DNA from: Flavobacterium acetivorans
GTDB taxonomy: Bacteria > Bacteroidota > Bacteroidia > Flavobacteriales > Flavobacteriaceae
Reading direction: 5' to 3'
DNA: 64,000 bases
Assembly (NCBI RefSeq): GCF_020911885.1
Contig: NZ_CP087132.1
Coordinates: forward strand, 1,922,001 to 1,986,000
In this document: piece by piece, positions 27,767 through 36,014 of the stretch
Layout: every line of letters begins with the position of its first letter
Position numbering within the stretch: the first letter of the stretch is position 1
Program-made: the position numbers and the translations under genes
The notes under the pieces: model-generated
What the model was told of the DNA's origin: nothing
The model's database searches: none
The model's input: only the letters and a program-made list of their open reading frames with translations

Positions 27767-29215
27767 ATGCCAGAAGATAAAACCGAGTTAAAGCGTTCTT
27801 TAGGTTTAATAGATGCTACCAGTTTAGTTGCCGGTTCCATGATAGGATCCGGGATATTTATTGTAACATCAGCTATGGCCAGAGATATTGGATCTGCAGC
27901 CTGGTTGTTAATTATATGGTTAGTTACAGGTGTTATAACCGTTGCGGCGGCATTGAGTTATGGTGAATTGGCAGGAATGATGCCTAATGCAGGCGGACAA
28001 TTTGTTTATATCCAACGTGCCTACGGACGGTTAGTTTCTTTCCTTTACGGCTGGACTGTTTTTACTGTAATTCAAACGGGAGTTATTGCTGCTATTGCTG
28101 TTACTTTTGCTAATTATGCCGCTATTTTCTTTCCAGTTTTAGATCAAACGCTTTTTACAATAGGTACTGGTTTTGTTTTTTCGTATCAAAAGGTTTTAGC
28201 CATTTTTAGTATTGTACTCCTAACGTATATCAATACTAAAGGGGTTGAAAGTGGAAAAACGGTTCAACTGGTTCTAACTTCGGCTAAATTAATAGCGCTA
28301 TTTGCTTTGATTGTTTTAGGTCTGTATGTCGGTTTACAAACGAATGTTTTGGCAGATAATTTCACAAACATGTGGGAAGCAAGTAAAACGGTTGTGCATC
28401 CTGATGGTTCAATTACGGTTACTAAATTAGCCGGAATGGCACTTTTAGGTGCTGCAGGAGCTACAATAATTAATTCATTGTTTTCTAGTGATGCTTGGAA
28501 TAATGTTACTTTTATTGCTGGAGAAATCAAAGAGCCCAAAAAGAATATTCCTCGTAGTTTGTTTCTAGGAACGCTGATTGTTACCGTAGTTTATGTTTTG
28601 GCAAATCTGGCTTATTTAGCTTTGTTACCCATGCATGGAACACCAAATGCGGTTGATATTGCTAGTAACGGAATCATGTTTGCTAGTAATGATAGAGTAG
28701 GAGCAGCGGCAGCAAGTATGATTATGGGTAATGTTAGTGTTTTTGTAATGGCTGGGTTAATTATGGTTTCGACCTTTGGGTGCAACAGCGGATTGATTCT
28801 ATCGGGGGGAAGATTGTTTTTTGCAATGGCAAAAGACGGCTTGTTTTTTAGACAAGCAACGGAGTTGAATAGTAATCAAGTGCCTGCGAAAGCTTTATGT
28901 GTACAATGCATTTGGGCTTGCGTGCTTTGTATTTCGGGGAAATTTGGGGATTTATTGACCTATGCTACTTTTGCGTCCTTATTGTTTTATATTTTGACGA
29001 TTTTGGGTGTTTTTATTCTTAGAAAAAAAGAGCCCAATGCTGATAGACCCTATAAAGCATTTGGTTACCCGTTTGTACCAGCACTATATATTGTGGTCAC
29101 CTCGGCAATTTGTATGACTTTATTGATTTATGATACGTTCAATACGGGATTGGGATTGAGTATTGTGGCTTTAGGGATTCCGGTTTATTATTTTGTAATG
29201 AACAAGAAAGATTAA
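27767..29215 (+). CDS. APC-superfamily amino acid permease
   Basis: The 482-residue protein has about twelve hydrophobic helices. The N-terminal helix carries the APC substrate-binding motif GSMIGSGIFIV in LVAGSMIGSGIFIVTS. Helices 2-3 have AALSYGELAGMMPNAGGQFVYIQRAYGR, a classic APC block. Near residue 240 comes FSSDAWNNVTFIAGEIKEPKKNIPRSL. It belongs to the APC group of H+-coupled permeases or exchangers that includes LAT-like transporters. The transported amino acid cannot be inferred. The gene converges with the Crp/Fnr gene with only 1 bp between them. Confidence 0.88.
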   Translation: MPEDKTELKRSLGLIDATSLVAGSMIGSGIFIVTSAMARDIGSAAWLLIIWLVTGVITVAAALSYGELAGMMPNAGGQFVYIQRAYGRLVSFLYGWTVFTVIQTGVIAAIAVTFANYAAIFFPVLDQTLFTIGTGFVFSYQKVLAIFSIVLLTYINTKGVESGKTVQLVLTSAKLIALFALIVLGLYVGLQTNVLADNFTNMWEASKTVVHPDGSITVTKLAGMALLGAAGATIINSLFSSDAWNNVTFIAGEIKEPKKNIPRSLFLGTLIVTVVYVLANLAYLALLPMHGTPNAVDIASNGIMFASNDRVGAAAASMIMGNVSVFVMAGLIMVSTFGCNSGLILSGGRLFFAMAKDGLFFRQATELNSNQVPAKALCVQCIWACVLCISGKFGDLLTYATFASLLFYILTILGVFILRKKEPNADRPYKAFGYPFVPALYIVVTSAICMTLLIYDTFNTGLGLSIVALGIPVYYFVMNKKD

Positions 29216-29216
29216 G

Positions 29217-29897
29217 TTATTCGGCTAGTTTTTTTAGTTTGTTAATCTCTTTAAGGGTGATTTTTTTACCCGTTAATTCAATTAACCCTAACTTGTTGAA
29301 ATCAGACAATAAACGGATACAGCTTTCGGTAGCTGTACCTATCATTCCGGCTAATTCTTCTCTTGATAATTGAATATGTAAAGAACCGTCTTCATTTTTG
29401 CCAAAATTCTCTCCCAGATAAATTAAAGTTTGGGCTAAGCGCTCTTTTACTGTTTTTTGAGCCATAGAGACCATATGATCATCAGATTCTTTTAAATCTC
29501 CACAAATGTTTTTCATTACACTCATTGAGAATTGGTTGTTCTTGTCGAAAAACCCCATTATTTCTGTCTTTGGAATAAAACAAACTTCCATATCTTCAAG
29601 AGCAATAGCGCTCAAATTAGCGGGTTCGTCGCTTATCATTGAACGTTGACCTAGCAATTCACCTGATTTAACTAACTTGACAATATGGTCTTTTCCATTT
29701 GCACTCAATTTAGATAATTTGCAAACCCCCTCCTTAATGCAATAAATTCCATTGATGCTTTCGCCTTCGCCAAAAATAGCATCTCCTTTTTTAATCGTAT
29801 AGGAAGTTTTACAGTTGGCTACTTTCAGGAGTTCTTCTTTATTTAGAGCTTTCAGTGAGCTGAATTCTCTAACAATACATTGTTCGCACTTACTCAT
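29217..29897 (-). CDS. Crp/Fnr-family transcription regulator (FNR-like)
   Basis: The product has 226 residues from the ATG at 29895-29897. It has a cyclic-nucleotide-type beta-roll (TIKKGDAIFGEGESINGIYCIKEG) and the C-terminal HTH (SREELAGMIGTATESCIRLLSDFNKLGL). The N-terminal CxxC (Cys4/Cys7) and further Cys at 29 and in the roll could hold a redox-sensitive cluster, as in FNR; this is inferred. The recognition helix keeps the Glu and Arg of the E-x3-R pair that reads the TGA core of Crp/Fnr sites. It is divergent from ccoI with a shared palindrome between them, so it probably controls the cbb3 locus and itself. Confidence 0.88.
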   Translation of the reverse strand: MSKCEQCIVREFSSLKALNKEELLKVANCKTSYTIKKGDAIFGEGESINGIYCIKEGVCKLSKLSANGKDHIVKLVKSGELLGQRSMISDEPANLSAIALEDMEVCFIPKTEIMGFFDKNNQFSMSVMKNICGDLKESDDHMVSMAQKTVKERLAQTLIYLGENFGKNEDGSLHIQLSREELAGMIGTATESCIRLLSDFNKLGLIELTGKKITLKEINKLKKLAE

Positions 29898-29918
29898 TAT
29901 CACAGATATAATTTACTC

Positions 29919-29926
29919 CAAAATTA
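29919..29926 (-). promoter_or_regulatory. -7 promoter element TAATTTTG of the Crp/Fnr gene
   Basis: On the - strand the sequence reads TAATTTTG, a perfect TAnnTTTG, 21 bp before the ATG. The FNR-like box at 29939-29952 lies only 23 bp upstream (centre to centre), where it would overlap the -33 region. Confidence 0.5.
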
Positions 29927-29938
29927 ATAAAAAAATAC

Positions 29939-29952
29939 ATGATAAATGTCAT
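29939..29952. promoter_or_regulatory. FNR-like box between the Crp/Fnr gene and ccoI
   Basis: ATGATAAATGTCAT is a near-palindrome that matches the box upstream of ccoS at 12 of 14 positions. It is centred 33 bp before the centre of the ccoI -7 element (29975-29982). Its position fits activation of ccoI and occlusion of the divergent regulator promoter. Confidence 0.65.
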
Positions 29953-29974
29953 TTTTTAAGATCTTTAAATGAGT

Positions 29975-29982
29975 AACCTTTG
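29975..29982 (+). promoter_or_regulatory. -7 promoter element AACCTTTG of ccoI
   Basis: It matches TAnnTTTG at 7 of 8 positions and lies 33 bp, centre to centre, downstream of an FNR-like box. The element ends 11 bp before the ATG at 29994. Confidence 0.5.
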
Positions 29983-29993
29983 TGCAAGGTATA

Positions 29994-32396
29994 ATGAGCA
30001 AAATAATTATGGATACACAGAACTGTTTCCATTGTGGATTAGATATTGTAAAGCAGGAAGAAATTGTTTTTGATGCGAAGAAATTTTGTTGCAACGGCTG
30101 TAAAACCGTATACGAAATTTTTAGTTTGAATGATTTGGTCTGCTATTATGATTTTGAAAAATCTCCAGGGGCAACACCACAAGAAATTAAAGGGAAGTAC
30201 GATTTTTTGGACAACGAGACTATTGTTTCCAAATTGTTGGAATTTCAAGAGGATACAACAGCAATTGTGTCACTTAGTATTCCGCATATTCATTGCAGTT
30301 CCTGCATTTGGATATTGGAAAATTTACAGCGTTTGCAGAACGGTATCAGTACTTCTCAGGTGAATTTTCCTGAAAAGAAAGTTCGTATTACGTATAATTC
30401 TGAAACAGTTTCTCTAAAGGAAATTGTTTATTTGCTAAGTTCTATTGGCTATGAGCCGTACATCAGCTTAGAGAATTACGAAACGGGAAAAACGAATATC
30501 GACCGAAGTTTGACTTATAAATTGGGAGTTGCTTTCTTTTGTTTTGGAAATATCATGTTGTTGTCATTTCCGGAATATTTTGAAGTCAAAGAGTTTTGGT
30601 TAGATAATTACAAACCCTTTTTTCGCTGGTTAATTTTTGCATTGGCCTTGCCTTCTTTCATCTATTCGGGAAGTGGATATTACGTTTCTGCTTATAAAAG
30701 TATGAAGTCAGGAATGCTGAATATTGATATCCCAATTGCTTTGGGAATTATAATCATGTTTATACGAAGTACGGTAGATATTGTATTTGACTATGGTTCC
30801 GGATTTTTTGACAGTTTAACAGGCTTGATTTTTTTCATGTTATTGGGAAAAATGTTCCAAATTAAAACCTATAGTTTTTTGAGTTTTGAAAGAGATTTTA
30901 AATCCTATTTTCCTATCGCAATTACTCGAATTAACAGCGATACTTCGGAAGAAAGTATTCCTGTGTACGATGTTGAAAAAGGAAACAGATTGCTTATCCG
31001 GAACCAAGAGTTGATTCCTGTTGATGGTATTTTAATCAGCGAAAAAGCATCAGTTGATTATAGTTTTGTAACGGGTGAAGCAATTCCAATTACAAAGAAA
31101 TCAGGGGACAAAATATTTGCTGGAGGAAAGTTAATCGGGAAAGTGATTGAAATGGAAGTGTTGCATTCGGTTTCACAGAGTTATCTTACGCAGTTATGGA
31201 GTAATGATGTTTTTCAGAAAAAAGTAGAACAAAAACACAAAAGTATCACGGATACCATAAGCCGCTATTTTACCCCTATTTTATTATTGATTGCCTTTGT
31301 TTCTTTTGGATATTGGATTTTTATCGATACCAATACCGCTTTTAATGTCTTTACGGCAATATTAATAGTGGCTTGTCCTTGTGCTTTGGCGTTGACTGCT
31401 CCTTTTACGATGGGAAATGTATTGAGAATTTTGGGGAAACAGAAATTTTATCTAAAAAATGCTTTGGTTATCGAGCAGCTTGCCAAGGTAGATACAATAG
31501 TTTTTGATAAAACAGGAACGATTACCACTAATAAAAAATCGAATATTTCTTATGAAGGTAAAACGCTTACAGATGAAAATGTAATATTAGTTAAAAATTT
31601 ACTCCGAGCCTCTAATCATCCTTTGAGTAGAATGTTGTATGACTTTTTACTAGAAGGCAGAAAAGCGCAAACCGCAGATTTTAAGGAAATTACAGGGCAA
31701 GGAATTCAGGCTTTAATAGATGGGAATGAGGTCAAAGTTGGTTCGGCTTTTTTTGTTGGAAAAAAAGAAGGGAATACCATTTTACAAACCGCTGTTCATA
31801 TTCAAATAGGAGAAGTTTACTATGGAAAATATGTTTTTAATAATCAATATAGGGAAGGTTTAGAAGTTCTTTTCAAAAGTTTAAAGGAGAATTATCAAAT
31901 CAAGGTTCTCTCTGGAGATAATGAAGGCGAACGGGCTTCTTTAGAAAAACTTTTGCCTGAAGGAACCGAATTGATTTTTGATCAAAAACCGGAGCAGAAA
32001 CTGGAATTTATCAAGAAATTACAGGAAGAAGGCAAAAATGTAATGATGGTAGGTGACGGACTGAATGATGCCGGAGCCTTGGCTCAAAGTAATGTTGGGA
32101 TCTCAATTTCTGAAAATGTCAATGTTTTTTCACCGGCTTGCGATGCCATTTTGGAAGCTAACGAATTTCAAAAATTGAATTATTTTTTAAAGTTGTCCAA
32201 AAAGGCCATAACAACCATTAAAATGAGTTTTGTCCTGTCGCTACTTTATAATGTTGTAGGCTTGTCATTTGCTATTACGGGGAATTTAAAACCATTGGTA
32301 GCGGCTATTATTATGCCTTTAAGTACCATTACTATTGTCAGCTTTGTGACGGTTATGAGTAATTATTATGCGAGAAAAAATAAGAATTGCAATTAA
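29994..32396 (+). CDS. ccoI: heavy-metal P-type ATPase for cbb3 oxidase (CcoI-like copper transporter)
   Basis: The product has 800 residues from the ATG at 29994; a GTG at 29982 and an ATG at 30009 are alternatives. The N-terminus has CFHCG and FCCNGCKTVYE (metal-binding P-type ATPase leader), then an HMA-like domain with HCSSCIW. The membrane CPC is at residues 461-463, DKTGT phosphorylation at Asp505, and GDGLNDAGAL near residue 685. CcoI-type copper ATPases deliver Cu to the CcoN subunit for CuB assembly. The gene is divergent from the Crp/Fnr gene and immediately upstream of ccoS, with FNR-like boxes before both. Confidence 0.9.
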   Translation: MSKIIMDTQNCFHCGLDIVKQEEIVFDAKKFCCNGCKTVYEIFSLNDLVCYYDFEKSPGATPQEIKGKYDFLDNETIVSKLLEFQEDTTAIVSLSIPHIHCSSCIWILENLQRLQNGISTSQVNFPEKKVRITYNSETVSLKEIVYLLSSIGYEPYISLENYETGKTNIDRSLTYKLGVAFFCFGNIMLLSFPEYFEVKEFWLDNYKPFFRWLIFALALPSFIYSGSGYYVSAYKSMKSGMLNIDIPIALGIIIMFIRSTVDIVFDYGSGFFDSLTGLIFFMLLGKMFQIKTYSFLSFERDFKSYFPIAITRINSDTSEESIPVYDVEKGNRLLIRNQELIPVDGILISEKASVDYSFVTGEAIPITKKSGDKIFAGGKLIGKVIEMEVLHSVSQSYLTQLWSNDVFQKKVEQKHKSITDTISRYFTPILLLIAFVSFGYWIFIDTNTAFNVFTAILIVACPCALALTAPFTMGNVLRILGKQKFYLKNALVIEQLAKVDTIVFDKTGTITTNKKSNISYEGKTLTDENVILVKNLLRASNHPLSRMLYDFLLEGRKAQTADFKEITGQGIQALIDGNEVKVGSAFFVGKKEGNTILQTAVHIQIGEVYYGKYVFNNQYREGLEVLFKSLKENYQIKVLSGDNEGERASLEKLLPEGTELIFDQKPEQKLEFIKKLQEEGKNVMMVGDGLNDAGALAQSNVGISISENVNVFSPACDAILEANEFQKLNYFLKLSKKAITTIKMSFVLSLLYNVVGLSFAITGNLKPLVAAIIMPLSTITIVSFVTVMSNYYARKNKNCN

Positions 32397-32444
32397 ATTA
32401 TGATTATTATTAATTTTCTCGTTAATTTAGTTTAAAAGTATAAG

Positions 32445-32460
32445 TATGACAATTGTCATA
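32445..32460. promoter_or_regulatory. FNR-like palindrome upstream of ccoS
   Basis: TATGACAATTGTCATA is a perfect 16-bp palindrome centred at 32452.5, exactly 33 bp from the centre of the -7 element at 32482-32489. It matches the FNR-type ATGAYAANTRTCAT form. Confidence 0.75.
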
Positions 32461-32481
32461 TTTTTTAAAAAACAAGCAGAT

Positions 32482-32489
32482 TAACTTTG
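32482..32489 (+). promoter_or_regulatory. -7 promoter element TAACTTTG of ccoS-ccoNOQP
   Basis: A perfect TAnnTTTG match that ends 16 bp before the ccoS ATG. The FNR-like palindrome is placed 33 bp upstream of it. Confidence 0.65.
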
Positions 32490-32505
32490 TAAAACAAAAT
32501 TAGGT

Positions 32506-32697
32506 ATGAGTGTCATTTATTTATTAATCTCCATCAGCATATTTGTAGCTGTCGCATTTTTTATTGCTTTTATAACAGCTGTTAAAAGTGGTCAATATGA
32601 CGATGATTATACACCATCGGTCAGAATGCTTTTTGACGACGAAATCAAGATCACATCTAAAAAAGAAAAACAAACAACAGAAGAAAAACAAAATTAA
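32506..32697 (+). CDS. ccoS: cbb3-type cytochrome oxidase assembly protein CcoS
   Basis: This 63-residue protein has one N-terminal membrane helix (VIYLLISISIFVAVAFFIAFI) followed by a short cytoplasmic region with SGQYDDDYTPSVRMLFDDE, the hallmark of CcoS. It assists insertion of heme and copper into the CcoN subunit, acting with the CcoI ATPase. Its stop codon is 2 bp before the ccoNO start, so the two are co-transcribed. The last part is rich in Lys and Glu (KKEKQTTEEKQ). Confidence 0.93.
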   Translation: MSVIYLLISISIFVAVAFFIAFITAVKSGQYDDDYTPSVRMLFDDEIKITSKKEKQTTEEKQN

Positions 32698-32699
32698 TT

Positions 32700-34883
32700 A
32701 TGGAAATGCAGCAGTTTTATTATGACAACAAAATTGTAAAAAAGTTTATTTACGCTACCATTGTTTTTGGGGTAGTGGGCATGGTCGTTGGACTTTTATT
32801 GGCCACACTTTTTTTATTCCCCAATCTTACCGATGGAATCTCTTGGTTGAGTTTTGGTAGATTAAGACCATTGCATACGAATGCGGTAATTTTTGCCTTT
32901 GTAGGAAATGCAATGTTTGCAGGTATTTATTATTCATTGCAACGATTGCTCAAAGCCAGGATGTTTAGTGATTTTCTAAGTAATCTTAACTTTTGGGGAT
33001 GGCAATTAATAATTGTTGCTGCGGCAATTTCGCTTCCCATGGGATACAGTTCGTCAAAAGAGTATGCTGAATTAGAATGGCCTATAGATATTGCTATTGC
33101 TTTAATCTGGGTTGTTTTTGGTATCAATATGATAGGAACGATTTTAAAAAGAAGAGAACGTCATTTATACGTTGCCATTTGGTTTTACTTGGCCACTTTT
33201 GTAACGGTAGCTGTATTGCATATTTTCAATAGTTTGGCTATACCTGTTTCTGGGATGAAAAGTTATTCTGTTTATGCAGGGGTTCAGGATGCCTTGGTAC
33301 AATGGTGGTATGGACATAATGCAGTGGCATTTTTCTTGACGACTCCGTTTTTAGGATTAATGTATTATTTTATTCCAAAAGCGGCTAATCGTCCGGTATA
33401 TTCTTACCGTTTATCCATTGTTCACTTCTGGTCATTAATATTTTTATATATCTGGGCAGGTCCTCACCATTTGTTGTATTCTGCTTTGCCAAACTGGGCT
33501 CAGAATTTAGGTGTTGTTTTCTCAGTGATGTTGATTGCTCCGTCTTGGGGAGGTATGATTAATGGTTTGTTGACTTTGCGTGGTGCTTGGGATAAAGTTC
33601 GTGTTGATCCAGTATTGAAGTTTTTTGTGGTAGCAATTACTGGTTATGGTATGGCTACATTTGAAGGACCGATGTTGTCTTTGAAAAACGTAAACGCAAT
33701 AGCGCACTTTACGGATTGGATTATTGCTCACGTTCACGTAGGTGCGTTAGCTTGGAATGGATTTATGGCTTTTGGTATGATTTATTGGTTGGTTCCAAGA
33801 ATGTCTAAAGGACCTTTGTTCTCTATTAAATTGGCAAATTTTCACTTCTGGATTGGAACTTTAGGAATTATACTTTATACGCTTCCAATGTATGTTGCCG
33901 GATTTTTACAGGCTTCTATGTGGAAACAATTTAATCCTGACGGAACATTAACTTATGGTAATTTCTTGGAAACGGTAACGCAAATTATGCCAATGTACTG
34001 GATGCGTGCCATTGGAGGAACTTTATATATTATCGGGATGTTTGTATTAGTGTATAATATCACTAAAACAATCAGAGCCAATGCTACAATTGAAGACGAA
34101 CTGGCTGAAGCTCCTGAATTACAAAAAATTAGCAGTGGACGAATTAAAGGAGAAAAGTTTCATCCTTGGTTAGAAAGAAAACCAATTCAATTAACCATTC
34201 TGGCTACTGTGGCTATCTTGATTGGAGGAATTATTCAAATTGTTCCTACAATCATGGTAAAATCGAACATTCCTACTATCGCGAGCGTGAAACCCTATTC
34301 TCCTTTAGAATTAGAAGGTCGTGATTTATACATCCGAGAAGGTTGTGTGGGTTGCCACTCTCAAATGGTACGTCCATTTAGAAGTGAAGTAGAACGTTAC
34401 GGACCACAATCAAAAGCGGGTGAGTTTGTTTACGATCATCCATTCCTTTGGGGATCAAAACGTACTGGACCGGATTTATTGAGAGTGGGTGGGAAGTATA
34501 ATGACAACTGGCATTTTAATCATATGTGGAATCCACAAAGTACTTCTTCAGGATCTATTATGCCAGGTTACAAATGGTTGTTTGATAATAGCGCTTTAGA
34601 TATTTCGGATATTGAGGCTAAGATGAAAGTGATGAAAACTCTTGGTGTGCCTTATACTGAGGCTGAAATCGCTAATGCTAAAACAGCAATTAAACAGCAA
34701 TCTCAAAAGATTGAAGAAAATCTTCATGCAGACCCTGATTTTGTGAAAAGTTATGAAGACAGCAAGAAGAAAGCGCAAGCAAAAGGTGAAAAATTTGTGC
34801 CAATGCATGAAAGAGAAATTGTTGCATTAATCGCTTACATACAACGTTTAGGGACTGATATCAAAGTAAAAGACAACAAGTAA
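32700..34883 (+). CDS. ccoNO: cbb3 oxidase CcoN-CcoO fusion subunit
   Basis: The 727-residue polypeptide fuses two subunits that are separate in proteobacteria. Residues 1-480 are the heme-copper oxidase CcoN with about twelve helices, LRPLHTNAVIFAFVGN (low-spin heme His), WWYGHNAVAFFLT (CuB His) and WIIAHVHVGALAWNG (heme His). After a further helix near residue 500, residues 530-727 are the CcoO cytochrome c part with a CVGCH site at Cys549-His553, and Met in IMPGYKWLFD as possible axial ligand. The enzyme reduces O2 with high affinity. The fusion is a normal Bacteroidota arrangement. Confidence 0.95.
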   Translation: MEMQQFYYDNKIVKKFIYATIVFGVVGMVVGLLLATLFLFPNLTDGISWLSFGRLRPLHTNAVIFAFVGNAMFAGIYYSLQRLLKARMFSDFLSNLNFWGWQLIIVAAAISLPMGYSSSKEYAELEWPIDIAIALIWVVFGINMIGTILKRRERHLYVAIWFYLATFVTVAVLHIFNSLAIPVSGMKSYSVYAGVQDALVQWWYGHNAVAFFLTTPFLGLMYYFIPKAANRPVYSYRLSIVHFWSLIFLYIWAGPHHLLYSALPNWAQNLGVVFSVMLIAPSWGGMINGLLTLRGAWDKVRVDPVLKFFVVAITGYGMATFEGPMLSLKNVNAIAHFTDWIIAHVHVGALAWNGFMAFGMIYWLVPRMSKGPLFSIKLANFHFWIGTLGIILYTLPMYVAGFLQASMWKQFNPDGTLTYGNFLETVTQIMPMYWMRAIGGTLYIIGMFVLVYNITKTIRANATIEDELAEAPELQKISSGRIKGEKFHPWLERKPIQLTILATVAILIGGIIQIVPTIMVKSNIPTIASVKPYSPLELEGRDLYIREGCVGCHSQMVRPFRSEVERYGPQSKAGEFVYDHPFLWGSKRTGPDLLRVGGKYNDNWHFNHMWNPQSTSSGSIMPGYKWLFDNSALDISDIEAKMKVMKTLGVPYTEAEIANAKTAIKQQSQKIEENLHADPDFVKSYEDSKKKAQAKGEKFVPMHEREIVALIAYIQRLGTDIKVKDNK

Positions 34884-34895
34884 AAAATAAAAGTC

Positions 34896-35066
34896 ATGTT
34901 CGAACAAATAAAACATAACATGGAAACAATCGCAGGAGTTGCGATTTATCCGATACTGTCATTATTAATTTTCTTTTTTTTCTTCGTAGGACTTGCTCTG
35001 TGGGTTGTGTCCTATAAAAAAGAAAAAATCAATGAGTTGAGTCAAATTCCATTGAACGATAATTAA
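34896..35066 (+). CDS. ccoQ: small cbb3 oxidase subunit CcoQ/FixQ-like
   Basis: This 56-residue gene is too short for most automatic calls but is well supported. It starts with an ATG 12 bp after the ccoNO stop and ends 25 bp before ccoP. The protein has one hydrophobic helix (IYPILSLLIFFFFFVGLALW), then VVSYKKEKINELSQIPL, the common layout of FixQ/CcoQ. CcoQ stabilises the cbb3 complex in other bacteria. Sequence conservation in this family is low, so the name rests on position, size and topology. Confidence 0.85.
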   Translation: MFEQIKHNMETIAGVAIYPILSLLIFFFFFVGLALWVVSYKKEKINELSQIPLNDN

Positions 35067-35091
35067 TTAGTATAATTTCAAAATAATTAAA

Positions 35092-35976
35092 ATGAAAAAA
35101 TTAATTCCAGCATATCTAAGAGTACTAATAATTTTCTTTGTCATATTTGGCGTAACGGAATATTTTGTTGACTCAGGCGATCGTCCGGCGTTTATAAAAT
35201 ACCCAATGGTTTCATTGTTTTTATTTGTATTTCTTTTCCTTTTAATAGCGATAGAAATCACAATAAGTGCTATCGATAATGTGACTTATCAGTTGCTTAC
35301 TGATGACCAAAAGTTGAAATTGGAAAAAGAAAATAGTAAGAGTTTCAGGGAAAAGCAATGGTATAAAAAACTAATGCAAAGCCTTACCAAAACCGAACCT
35401 ATTGAAAACGAAGCAGGTCTGTTATTGAATCATGATTATGATGGCATCAAGGAATTAGACAATAATTTGCCGCCATGGTGGGTTTATTTGTTCTATGCTT
35501 GTATCGTGTTTTCGGCAGTTTATCTGGTTAAATTTGAAATATTAGATGGTGATAATCAGGAAATGGAGCTTAAAAAAGAATTGGCTCAGGCCAAGATTGA
35601 CGTGGCTGAGTACATGAAAAACGCGCCAGACTTAATGGATGAAAAAACAGTTACTCTATTGACAGATCCTGCAGATTTAGCAAAAGGGGAGACATTGTTC
35701 ACAACTAATTGTGCAGCTTGCCACAGAGCAGATGGAGGAGGACAAATTGGTCCAAATCTAACTGATGAGAATTGGATTTTAGGAGGCGGAATTAAAGATA
35801 TTTTCCATACCATTTCAAATGGAGGACGTGACGGTAAAGGGATGATTGCCTGGAAAGGGACTTTAAAACCAAAAGAAATTCAGGCGGTTTCCAGTTATAT
35901 ATTGTCATTGAAAGGAAGTAATCCAAAAGATGCCAAAGAGGCCGAAGGAGAGCTTTGGGTTGAAGAAAATAAATAG
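35092..35976 (+). CDS. ccoP: cbb3 oxidase subunit CcoP, with one visible CXXCH site
   Basis: The 294-residue protein has three membrane segments (near residues 8-26, 40-60 and 129-147). Only one c-type heme site is present, CAACH at Cys207-His211, followed by GGQIGPNLTDENW and GMIAWKGTLKPKEI; the Met there is the likely axial ligand. Many proteobacterial CcoP proteins carry two CXXCH sites. Here I find none in the first 200 residues. The subunit donates electrons to CcoO and CcoN. It is followed 38 bp later by ccoG. Confidence 0.93.
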   Translation: MKKLIPAYLRVLIIFFVIFGVTEYFVDSGDRPAFIKYPMVSLFLFVFLFLLIAIEITISAIDNVTYQLLTDDQKLKLEKENSKSFREKQWYKKLMQSLTKTEPIENEAGLLLNHDYDGIKELDNNLPPWWVYLFYACIVFSAVYLVKFEILDGDNQEMELKKELAQAKIDVAEYMKNAPDLMDEKTVTLLTDPADLAKGETLFTTNCAACHRADGGGQIGPNLTDENWILGGGIKDIFHTISNGGRDGKGMIAWKGTLKPKEIQAVSSYILSLKGSNPKDAKEAEGELWVEENK

Positions 35977-36014
35977 CATACAAAATTGCTTAATAGAAGT
36001 TAAAACATTCAAAA

